Source: Chromera velia (Eukaryota > Sar > Chromeraceae). Taken from it: a stretch of 10,000 nucleotides of DNA. The stretch spans positions 1 to 10,000 of the forward strand of contig JAHBMJ010002161.1 in the NCBI GenBank assembly GCA_018398765.1, in the 5' to 3' direction. The position numbers were made by a program, and so were the translations under genes. Of this stretch, positions 1 to 6,880 are shown one piece after another. The notes under the pieces are model-generated. The model saw only the letters and a list, made by a program, of their open reading frames with translations. It searched no databases and had not been told where the DNA came from. Position 1 is the first letter of the stretch, and each line of letters begins with the position of its first letter.

Positions 1-1180
1 CATGCATGTAAGAGAGTAGCACAAGCTAGTGAAACGACTGGAAACAACTAAGCATCGCCAGAGTGCACGTGATATATAGATTGAGATCGATCGAGATGGA
101 TGGACAGTTATTCAAAGACTTGGGAGACGCAGTTCTGATGCAGAAGATAGCCGGTCATTCTCAGCAAACCTGGAGACAAACACACAAGTCAGAAGATAAC
201 ACAGTGGTCGTTTGTATGAGAGTGAAGAGAAGAGAAGAAGTTAGAGATAAGAAGGCAGGTGTGGGAAATGGGCGGTGTATGCATGCATGTATGCGGATCC
301 ATCAAATTCCATCCAGCCGCAAAACGGCGACTTGTTTGTTCAATGTTGCTACAAGATGCTTTATTGCGTTGAGAAAAAGAGGCTCTCCAGCTTGCTGGAC
401 TTTCAAGAAAGAGAAGTAGACGCGTTTAGCTGACCGGCCATTCCATACAGTAAGGGGAAATTGGTTGAGCTCCAGAGAACTTGAACGACGCCGCCTGTGG
501 CGCTTTTGTTTGATTCTGCATACAATGTCATGAACGAGGACAGAAGCCGAAAAGAAATAAGAAGGTATCATGGGTTTTCAAAAAAGAAGTGGATAGACCG
601 TCATGCGGCGAGTATATTGAAGTCAAGACATACGGAGACGCAACTGTTGCTCGAAGTTTCGCTGAGGTCGACTCTCAAAAGTGAAAAGCAAACCGCAAAG
701 CAACAAGGATTTGCGATCAACGTGCTGACAAGTAGTTCGTCCAAGACTGGTGGGCTGCGTGGCTGAACCTACTCTGCACACAGGTCACTTCATGACATCT
801 CCCAGCCGCTCCCAGTATGCATTGACTGACCTTTTGAGATCCAAAAACTCAGATACGTTCTGGTTAAGCGGGTCGTCTCCAAAGCTCGATGACACGACAA
901 ATTGAAGAGCTGACATTCTAGAAAGACGTTCAGTGACACACTGTTCAATAGTTGTATTGAAAAGATGAAGTGAGCCAACATGAGACGATAATGAAGCTCG
1001 ACTTGAAAAGCAGAGAGCTGCATTGCGATGCATGCATGAGGCTTTGCACAAACATTTTCTGCGCGCGTTGCATGGCCCTCAAAATAGAGCCGGTTGGGGA
1101 CGCGTTGTGTGCGCGGCGCGCCGGTGCATGTGCGCTTGCGGGCCCGCCCATGCATATCGCCGCGCAACCGGCCGCCTGGC
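1..1180. other. Unique sequence, no convincing gene
   Basis: This stretch holds several overlapping open frames of about 60 to 125 codons on both strands, for example 497-766 on the plus strand (89 codons, starting at GTG) and 790-1167 on the minus strand. They overlap each other on opposite strands. None shows a recognisable domain, signal peptide or repeated motif, and lengths of this order are expected by chance in DNA of mixed composition. The word TGCATGCA and variants occur near 2, 281 and 1029. No RNA gene, terminator or mobile-element end was recognised. A short exon of an intron-rich gene could be missed by eye. Confidence 0.5.
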
Positions 1181-1195
1181 GGCCACAGCCTTGCG

Positions 1196-1268
1196 GACTG
1201 CCTGGGGAAGGTCGAAAGTAAGGCCCCAGGCAGCCCAAGAGGGCTGCCTAGGGTCAGCCCAGGCAGTC
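1196..1268. repeat. GC-rich composite hairpin (nested inverted repeats)
   Basis: An outer inverted repeat pairs GACTGCCTGGG (1196-1206) with CCCAGGCAGTC (1258-1268), 11 of 11 bases. Inside it, AGGCAGCCC (1228-1236) pairs with GGGCTGCCT (1241-1249) around the four-base loop AAGA. The flanking CCC (1225-1227) and GGG (1251-1253) extend this stem past a single bulged A. The left outer arm can also pair with other AGGCAG copies, so alternative folds exist. This could be a structured non-coding RNA element, the core of a small foldback (MITE-like) transposon, or a chance palindrome in GC-rich DNA. No target-site duplication was recognised. Confidence 0.6.
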
Positions 1269-1321
1269 ATTTTCTAGGTTTAGACAGCATGAGCGGAGGG
1301 CCCAACATGAGTCCTGCGAGA

Positions 1322-1472
1322 ATACATACACGCACGGAGAAAGACATAGACTCATATACAGATATACACACACAACCACGGATGCACACACACATCAGTA
1401 CAAAATACAGACACGGACACAAGCAAACACAGGTACAAAATGCAAGCACGGACGCACGCACACACAGTTGCA
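1322..1472. repeat. CA-rich low-complexity tract
   Basis: The plus strand is dominated by ACAC/CACA dinucleotides with interspersed GCACGGA and ACAGACACGGACACA blocks. It is an imperfect CA/TG repeat with potential Z-DNA character. The open frames crossing it on both strands encode only repetitive His/Thr or Cys/Val strings, which marks them as composition artefacts. Confidence 0.7.
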
Positions 1473-1642
1473 TCCAGTAAAGTGACGGTGCCCACCTGCT
1501 CAGACGATTTGGCTGCCACGGCCACTAGTATGTTAGACTTTAGGCATGTGGAGGGAGCAGAGAAGCCAAGAAAGTTCTAGATGGCAAAGCATTCTGGACA
1601 TCGATAAGCGAATGTATGCATGCTAATTAGCCATATTATATC

Positions 1643-1645
<3 letters not shown>

Positions 1646-1675
<30 letters not shown>
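1646..1675. repeat. (TA)15 microsatellite
   Basis: A 30-base uninterrupted run of alternating T and A. It lies at the edge of a locally AT-rich segment (about 1620-1715) that precedes the 35-37 bp tandem array. Confidence 0.95.
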
Positions 1676-1679
<4 letters not shown>

Positions 1680-1721
1680 AAATTATTTAATAATAGTACG
1701 TATCGATATAATATTGATCAC

Positions 1722-1866
1722 TGATGCACGCGCAGGTCGATACGGCAAGTAACATCATTGACGCACGCCGGTCTATACGGCAAGTAACATTACATTGACG
1801 CACGCCAGCTTACGGTAAGTAACATCACATTGACGCACGCCATAGTTTACGGCAAGTAACATCATG
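1722..1866. repeat. Four-copy 35-37 bp tandem repeat
   Basis: Units begin with TGAYGCACGC at 1722, 1759, 1796 and 1831. Each carries the near-invariant core TACGGCAAGTAACAT, starting at 1741, 1776, 1811 and 1848 (the third has GGTAAG in place of GGCAAG). Core spacing is 35, 35 and 37 bases. The variable part is the short segment between GCACGCC and TACGG (for example GGTCTA, AGCT, ATAGTT). The array ends in ATCATGTATTATTGACC, which begins like a fifth unit but diverges. This is minisatellite architecture. The units have no spacers of constant length and unrelated sequence, so it is not a CRISPR array. Confidence 0.9.
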
Positions 1867-1923
1867 TATTATTGACCTACCGAGCCCCGTGGTTTCAGTA
1901 TGCATGCACGTATGACACGTACG

Positions 1924-2002
1924 AAAGAAAAAAAGAAAGAAAGACAGACAGACAGACAGAAAGAAAGAAACAAAGAAAAAAAATCTTAGAAAGAAAAAAA
2001 AA

Positions 2003-2050
<48 letters not shown>

Positions 2051-2345
2051 GGGAGAGGGAGAGGGAGAGGGAGAGGAAGAGGAAGAAAGGAAGAAATGAA
2101 GAAAGAAAGGAAGAGAGGAAGAAAGGAAGAAAAAAAGAAAGAAAGAAAGAAAGAAAGACGAAGGCAGGAAGGAAAGGAGGAAGAAAAAATGGAAGGAAGG
2201 AATAAACAAAAAAAAGAAAGAAAGAAAGAAAGAAAGGAAGAAAAATAGAAAGGGAGGGTAGGAGGAAGGCAGAAAGATAGAAAGGGAATCGAAGGAAAGG
2301 AAAGGAAAGAAAGGATGAAACGAAAGGAAAAAGGAAGGAAGCTCT
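1924..2345. repeat. Long polypurine tract (GAAA / GGGAGA / GGAA repeats)
   Basis: The plus strand is almost pure A and G. 1988-2096 is 109 consecutive purines, and 2098-2158 another 61. The sub-blocks change from GACA and GAAA tetramers (1935-2050), to GGGAGA hexamers (2050-2080), to GGAAGAAA and GGAAA units up to about 2345. A purine-rich but non-repetitive skirt continues to about 2580. Tracts of this kind can form triplex (H-DNA) structures and are prone to replication slippage. Open frames here encode only Lys/Glu/Arg strings (or Ser/Phe/Leu on the other strand) and are not genes. Confidence 0.95.
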
Positions 2346-3040
2346 TAAAAATGAAAGGGAAGAGAATGTAAGGAAAGAGGGAAAGAAAAAAAGTAGGGAT
2401 GGAGGGTTTCGAAGAGAGGAATGTGCAGGGAGCTTCTCAGGGTCTTAGAGGAGGAAGAACCGCAAAATTGAGTGAGAGAGAAAAGCAGGGAGTAAGAGAG
2501 AAGAGGAGAGAGGGGGTTTCGGAGATGGGAGGAAATGGAGAAGAAAGGGAGAATAGAACAAACAAAAACTGGAAAAAAAAACATATACACACACAACATA
2601 TTTCGATCGAAGTGCGTTTCTTTTTGTATCATTGCAGGCCAATCAACGTCTTCAATTTTACGGGAAGCGCCGCATAGCAGGGGTTGCCAATAACTGTGTG
2701 ACGTGAGTGTGGGTCGAGGGGCGAGTGGATGCAAACACCTCGACCGGTTGCCGCAATAATACGGTGAATCGGTGTTGCTGCCGCGATGATAAGAAAGTTA
2801 GTGCATATGCGTGCGTCGCGGGACCGAGGTTGAAAGGGAATACATGCGTCGTTGCATGCATTTTAGCCACATAAATTACCAGTTGTATTTCTGTTGTCTG
2901 TTGTGTGAGAGCAGAAGATCAGACTGATAGCAAGCCAGATACTGGAAACACAAACAGCGACGGTCTTTCTAACTGACAGACCTTTTATTGCATAGACCAC
3001 GTACACGTTACAGGGGTACCACAGTGTGCATGTATGCTAC
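2346..3040. other. Non-coding stretch; purine-rich to 2580, then mixed
   Basis: 2346-2580 continues the strand-asymmetric purine composition of the preceding tract. From about 2635 the sequence is balanced. It includes two CCAAT words (2640 and 2688), a 7-base inverted repeat GTCGAGG / CCTCGAC near 2712-2743, and a TGCATGCA word at 2853-2860. The open frames (for example 2345-2734 minus) are composition artefacts in their purine-rich part and show no domain in the rest. No gene is supported. Confidence 0.5.
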
Positions 3041-3333
3041 TAATAGCCATTAAAATTAAAGAGCTCTAGCTAGAGTTGCAAATGTAACAGAAATGTTTTG
3101 ATCGGTTTTGATTGATGCACATATAAATGCAAATTCAAAAATAAATTGATATAAAAATTAAAATTTTGTTACTATACATAGGCTTACTGTGCTACGTTTA
3201 AAATCTTGTTATAAAATTGCTATTAAAATTATATAAAATTATTTTATTACTCATGTTGCTGTATATTATCTAGACGTATCACAGTAAAAAAAAAAAAACT
3301 GAAAAGTTACCTAAATTATTTTTTTATTTTTTG

Positions 3334-3410
3334 TGCAACACCAAAGCAACAGTTGATAATAGTTGTGCAACACTCAAACAACACTTATGCAACACCTAAA
3401 TAACAGTTGT
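3334..3410. repeat. Short imperfect repeats with TGCAACAC core
   Basis: TGCAACAC occurs at 3334-3341, 3366-3373 and 3388-3395. Each is followed by a variant of AAACAACA and, in the first and third copies, by CAGTTG. Spacing is 32 and then 22 bases, so this is an irregular cluster and not a clean tandem. GTTGTGCAAC and CAACAGTTG are themselves short palindromes, giving small hairpin potential. Confidence 0.65.
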
Positions 3411-3598
3411 TTACTATGTCCACTGCCTTAAAAAAAAAAAATTAAGCGAGAATTGGCTTTAATTATTTTTTTTTTCTTTGTGATAGGCCTAGTATATTAT
3501 AGTATTATAATTTTACGTGGATAGGATATCGTAGGATAAGATTTGTGTTTCACTTTATTTCAGTTACGTACTAAAACGTAAAAATATATTTGATATAT

Positions 3599-3856
3599 GT
3601 TTGATAAAATATTAAACATATATATTAACATAAATTTGAAACATATAAAATTTTGTTTCAAACAGACTTAAAAAGTTAAAAATCTGTTTAATAAAATTTT
3701 AAACATATCTATAAATATAAATTTTAAGGATAAAATTTTGTTTGAAACAAACCTGAAAAATTAAAAATCTGTTTAATAAAATTTTAAAGATATCTAAACA
3801 TAAATTTAAAACATGAAATGTTGTTTCAAAAACACCTAAAAAGTTTGGATTAAAAA
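3599..3856. repeat. 86-bp tandem repeat, three copies
   Basis: Copies begin with GTTTRATAAAATWTTAAA at 3599, 3685 and 3771, giving an exact 86-base period twice. Each unit then contains an ACATAAATTT-like segment, a TTTTGTTTSAAAC-like segment and a CTNAAAAAGTT-like end. The copies differ by scattered substitutions and compensating small indels, so the duplication is old. The array sits at the right half of the AT-rich island. Confidence 0.88.
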
Positions 3857-4085
3857 GTTAAGTTCGAATCTAAAAAATACTCGAATTATTGTGACTGCTC
3901 TAGCAGACTGAGTTGAGCAGATCAGCTGAAACTCAATCTTCTCGCTCCCAGCAGCTCCGGAAACGGTTTTTTTTTGCACCACCCAGCTAAGCTCACTTTA
4001 TCAGAGGCCACAGTGGTCTCCTAGGGATGCACTTCATTATCTAGAAAGAAAAAAAGGCAGAGAAGGAGCTCTCCTCAGGCCCTTC

Positions 4086-4154
4086 CTCGCGAGCAGATTC
4101 GCGAGCACGGTGCTCGCGGAAATTTTGCCTGCTCGCGGCGTGAGCACGTGCTCA
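4086..4154. repeat. Nested palindrome cluster (GCGAGCA / TGCTCGC)
   Basis: CGCGAGCAC (4100-4108) pairs with GTGCTCGCG (4110-4118) around a single G. Outside this, CGCGAGCAG (4088-4096) pairs with CTGCTCGCG (4129-4137). Immediately to the right, TGAGCACGTGCTCA (4141-4154) is a perfect 14-base palindrome containing the E-box-like CACGTG. A further GCGAGC lies at 4159. The cluster lies just beyond the 3' end of the damaged Gag-like frame, close to where the retroelement copy appears to be truncated. It could mark the end of another element, a recombination hot spot, or a binding-site cluster. Confidence 0.75.
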
Positions 4155-4165
4155 TACTGCGAGCG

Positions 4166-5602
4166 TCACTCACAGGCTGGCAGTGCATTCCAATCTGTTT
4201 GTGATCGGATTTTTGAAAACCGCGATCGTAAATCGATCTGGCTGTGCACGATTCGAAATTGGAAGACGCAGAAAGCCATTTCCACCCTTTGTAACACAAA
4301 GACCAGCTTATCGAGAATGGGGTTCCTGTTGGGGCCTCTGGGGTTGACAACGGCCTGAGTGGGAGGACGGTCCTTTCCTTCCACCCCTTTATCATTGTAT
4401 TGACTAGAGGGAGCAGAGGAATTGGACCCAGGAGAGCACCCCCGATTGGAGCTCCCCCTGCCATCCCCCTTGCCGAAACCCCCGCCAGCACCGCCCTGCC
4501 TACCGTGATCGGAGTTACCCCTGCCCTTTCCGCCAGAGTCAGGGGTCTTACCTCCAGAGGGTTTCCCTCCCTTTGCCTTGGAAGGGGACTTCCTCTGCGA
4601 AACTCTTCCAGGCCCCGCGAACGTCACGAAAGGAACCTTCGGAATGATGCCCCCTCGCAAAGCACCCCCTGAGTCCTTCACACCGAAGGTTGCCGCCTTC
4701 TGTTCCCACTCTCTCTTCAAGTCCTCGACAAGAGCTCCTTTGACCAGGCCCTGGTCCCAGGCATCCCCGAGAGACTTGTTAAAGGTCTCCGCCTGGGCAG
4801 CGATAGCGTGGATCTCCTTGGTGATCTCCACTTCGCTGGTGGGGTCCACCGGGGTCTGTCTCTCCTGCCACCTCATTATGAGGTCGTTTGGCAGGTGTGC
4901 CGTCAGGAGCCCGAGCCTGTACTTCACGCCAAGCTTGTGGACGATGTTCTCCTCAACCAGGTGGTTCAGGAGACGCTTGTGATGTGCCAGCAGCTTTGTG
5001 TAGGTCCCGAACCTACAGGGCTTACAGGCAATCCTCTCGTACTCCAGGACGAGAGCAGAGGTCGAGTACTGAATTGTATTGAAAAAGTGCGCAAAAATTA
5101 TTGCCATGACCTTATCGCGTATCTTCATAAAGGTTCTTGGGACCGATGTTAAGATCTCCTCCAGGGTGTAGGCGATGAGGGGATCCTCAGGGTCATACTT
5201 CGGCCTCCCCCAAATCTCACTCGACTCCCTAACTCCCAGGAAAGAGAAGATGTCAGGAGTTTCTGGAGCCCCAACATCACCAGTATGCACCCCCCCACCT
5301 ATAGACACCGTCGCAGGTTCAGGGGGAGATACTGTAGGATACACCCCCCCACCCGTAAGGGGGGTCATCAAGAATACAGAAGGCAGGCGGCCTTCAGTAG
5401 CACTTCCAGGGACGCCCTTGGCCTGGGGAGGGGGAGAGAGCGCGTCTATCTCCTTGCAGAGTTTGTCGGCCTGCTCATTGAGAGCAAACACATCTGACGC
5501 CAACTGGTTGATGTGATCTTGCAGGGTCGCTACCAGCGTATTCCTATCTATCAGCCTTCCCAGTGTCGAAGACCTCTTTCTTCTCGGCGCAGGACGCCAG
5601 CT
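4166..5602 (-). pseudogene. Gag-like fragment C (C-terminal part, basic Gly-rich tail)
   Basis: This is the longest open frame in the window, open from 5602 (after a TAG at 5603-5605) to the stop at 4166. Numbered from the TTG codon at 5503 it has 445 residues; the real start is upstream in another frame. Residues 1-22 are helix-like. 24-100 are Pro/Gly-rich with two GGGV repeats. 110-275 are predicted mostly helical and could be a capsid-like core. 297-352 are Gly/Lys/Arg/Ser-rich with RG and KGG motifs, suggesting RNA binding. No CCHC knuckle is present, but C160, C163, H174/H175 and H181 form a loose Cys2His2-like pattern. After about residue 395 the composition changes, which may mark read-through into unrelated flanking DNA. 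No protein family is recognised by name; the Gag assignment rests on position behind the LTR and PBS and on the basic tail. Confidence 0.6.
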
Positions 5603-6338
5603 CTATTGCGTACTCCTCCTTCCCTTCAGACCCCTCAGGGTAGTTGTCCCTCTTAGGCATGCTACTCATCACGTCATTCTCCTCGTTCTGGATCTCCAGA
5701 ATTTGGAGCTTGTCAACACCTCGTTCGGCGTCCAGACCCGATATCTGCGCCATGAGGTCCTCGTACTGCTTCCTTTTCTTCTCCACCAGGGTGGTGTTAG
5801 GTCGCACACCGACCACCTGCATCCCCCCACTGGAACTGCTACTGCTACTGCTGACCCGCTCAATAGAGGCCGGACGCTGCTCACTGGACATGGAGACGGC
5901 CATCTGACGGGAGGTGTCTGGTATCGCTCCCGTCTCCTCCTCCGTCTTCACCTTCGTCTCTGTTGGAGCTCCCCCATGGAGCTCCCCACCTGAAAAAAAC
6001 ATAACAGGGCGAGACAAGGAGAGGGAGGAGGGTTCCTTCAGAGTCTGCAGGCAGAGGATCTGCTCGTTCAGGGACTTTAACTGGGGACCAGAGATTCTCT
6101 CCTTCTCTTAGCATGAGAGAAGCTCCCTGATTTCCATGATCTTCGCCTTGCCCATTCTCAGGACGTCGGTCCGCTGTAGATACCTCTTCATCCACTCCGC
6201 GTCGGGCGGAGAAACGCAGTCCACAACGTGCCTGTGAAAAAATTTAATTTGAAGCTGCTCAGAGACTTCCGAGCTGAGGTGGGGCACCCGTTCTACCACC
6301 TTTTCCAGCACTTCTACCTCGGTGTTTGCGACATAGTG
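5544..6338 (-). pseudogene. Gag-like fragment B (middle part, in-frame stop)
   Basis: One reading frame runs from 6338 (after a TAG at 6339-6341) to the stop at 5544, interrupted by a single in-frame TAA at 6108-6110. Before the stop the peptide is helical and charged (for example VLEKVVERVPHLSSEVSEQL). After it comes a Ser/Thr/Glu-rich linker with a run of eight Ser, encoded around 5830-5852. Then follows a charged heptad-like stretch (KKRKQYEDLMAQISGLDAER), consistent with a coiled coil of the sort used in Gag multimerisation. The frame overlaps fragment C by 59 bases (5544-5602), and the coding style passes from one frame to the other there. A single-base indel in the purine run near 5570-5580 is therefore likely. 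The TAA and both frame changes suggest a decayed copy; a short intron or recoding is less likely. Confidence 0.55.
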
Positions 6339-6579
6339 CTAGGACGTAGTACTTAATGTTAACCCCCACGGTGACCTTGTTCCTGTTGGTGAGGGTGAGC
6401 CCGCTGCACCACTTATCCAAGTCACCGAGAATGGCAACAGCATCTGCATATTGCTGTACCCACTCGATGATGTCCGCATCGTCCGTGAGGCCGAAGAGTC
6501 TGACACCCACGGTCTTCGCCTCTATACCCTTGATCGCGATGCACCCATGGGGAGCATCCTTCTTGGGACCTATGGTATG
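6259..6579 (-). pseudogene. Gag-like fragment A (N-terminal part, start lost)
   Basis: The frame is open from 6579 (after a TGA at 6580-6582) to a stop at 6259. It contains no ATG, so either the initiator has been mutated or translation began differently. The first 75 residues are compact and protein-like (for example GLTDDADIIEWVQQYADAVA and a segment with LGDLDKWCSG). The last 25 or so become Arg/Gly-rich, which is typical of reading out of frame. Fragment B picks up in another frame from 6338, so a one-base indel near 6335-6350 probably separates them. It follows the PBS-like site by about 65-80 bases, as a Gag start should. Confidence 0.5.
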
Positions 6580-6643
6580 TCACGTGCAGTAGGGAATCGG
6601 GAAAACAACAACGGGAATGTTATCGGAATGACAATGGGAGACT

Positions 6644-6661
6644 CCCTCAGTGACGGCGCCA
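6644..6661 (-). other. Primer-binding-site-like sequence
   Basis: On the minus strand, immediately after the candidate LTR end, the sequence reads TGGCGCCGTCACTGAGGG. LTR retrotransposons prime minus-strand DNA synthesis from a tRNA 3' end, so the PBS starts with TGG, complementary to the CCA tail. TGGCGCC is a common opening in Ty3/Gypsy elements. The tRNA species cannot be named without the host tRNA set. Its exact abutment to the inverted LTR terminus is the main support. Confidence 0.6.
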
Positions 6662-6880
6662 GTAAAAAGTAGAGTCTCACCTCTCTCGAGATTCCTCCAG
6701 TGGAATCCTATGAGCCCTCCCATGTCGATCCTCTAGCCTGTCTAGAGGACTCCTCAAACTGTTATACTCCCGAATTCCTGGCCCTCTCCTATTAGAGGAC
6801 CACAGCGAATACGTTGACCCAACGTACCCGTCTAGACCGATACAAATGAACAGAAACAATTATCTGATCAGTCTTTTTAC
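6662..6880 (-). repeat. Candidate 5' LTR, 219 bp
   Basis: The ends form an 8-base inverted repeat: GTAAAAAG at 6662-6669 and CTTTTTAC at 6873-6880. The inner end abuts the PBS-like TGGCGCC. On the minus strand a TATA-like GTATAAC lies at 6768-6762, about 112 bases into the LTR. Two hairpins are present: TCCTCTAG / CTAGAGGA (6729-6736 with 6742-6749, 5-base loop) just downstream of the TATA-like word, and TACGTTG / CAACGTA (6810-6816 with 6820-6826, 3-base loop). The ends are not the canonical TG...CA. No second copy exists in the window, so the LTR call rests on ends and context only. Confidence 0.5.

Larger units (their letters stand above)
3040..3900. other. AT-rich island
   Basis: The base composition changes abruptly to long A and T runs, including A12-type runs near 3285-3297 and 3431-3440 and T runs near 3318-3331 and 3466-3475. 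No frame of any length stays open on either strand. Both edges are sharp compared with the roughly balanced flanks. It contains the short GCAACA repeats (3334-3410) and the 86-bp tandem array (3599-3856) listed separately. Possible origins are an organelle-derived insertion, a non-autonomous AT-rich transposon, or a locally AT-biased satellite. The sequence alone does not decide. Confidence 0.75.
4166..6880 (-). mobile_element. Truncated LTR-retrotransposon-like element (5' LTR, PBS, gag-like part)
   Basis: Read on the minus strand, the order is candidate LTR (6880-6662), primer-binding-site-like sequence touching the LTR end (from 6661), a leader of about 80 bases, and then a long Gag-like coding region with breaks. 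That order, and the exact adjacency of TGGCGCC to an LTR end with inverted termini, match the 5' end of a Ty3/Gypsy-type element. No protease, reverse transcriptase, RNase H or integrase motif is visible, and no second LTR was found to the left, so the 3' part is missing. The left boundary is uncertain: Gag-like composition fades near 4310 although the frame stays open to 4166. No target-site duplication can be tested, because only one end is present. The alternative is a host gene with introns whose upstream sequence mimics a PBS. Confidence 0.6.

Noticed and set aside
497-766. 89-codon plus-strand frame
   Set aside because: It starts at GTG, overlaps a minus-strand frame, and has no recognisable motif; chance length.
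1094-1480. 128-codon plus-strand frame and its minus-strand counterpart
   Set aside because: Both cross the CA-rich tract and hairpin; composition is repeat-derived and opposite-strand frames compete.
1722-1866. CRISPR array
   Set aside because: Units are near-contiguous repeats with short variable linkers, not constant repeats separated by unrelated spacers, and the context is eukaryotic.
1872-2209. Open frames of 75 and 104 codons across the GAAA tract
   Set aside because: They encode only Lys/Glu/Arg or Phe/Ser/Leu strings produced by the repeat.
2889-3030. Possible second LTR starting with TGTTGTGTGAGAG
   Set aside because: No partner copy, no adjacent PBS or purine tract, and no similarity to the 6662-6880 segment.
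4141-4154. CACGTG palindrome as a functional E-box
   Set aside because: The word fits, but it is part of a larger palindrome cluster and no gene start is nearby.
2900-4160. 3' LTR of the retroelement to the left of fragment C
   Set aside because: No match to the ends or body of 6662-6880 was found by eye on either strand.
4075-4491. 138-codon minus-strand frame overlapping fragment C
   Set aside because: It overlaps fragment C in another frame and runs through the palindromes. It shows no protease or reverse-transcriptase motif, so it was not taken as the start of pol.
4400-5516. Plus-strand frames opposite the Gag-like region (4400-4672, 4578-4982, 4808-5152, 5175-5516)
   Set aside because: They are antisense shadows of the longer minus-strand frame, in several conflicting frames.
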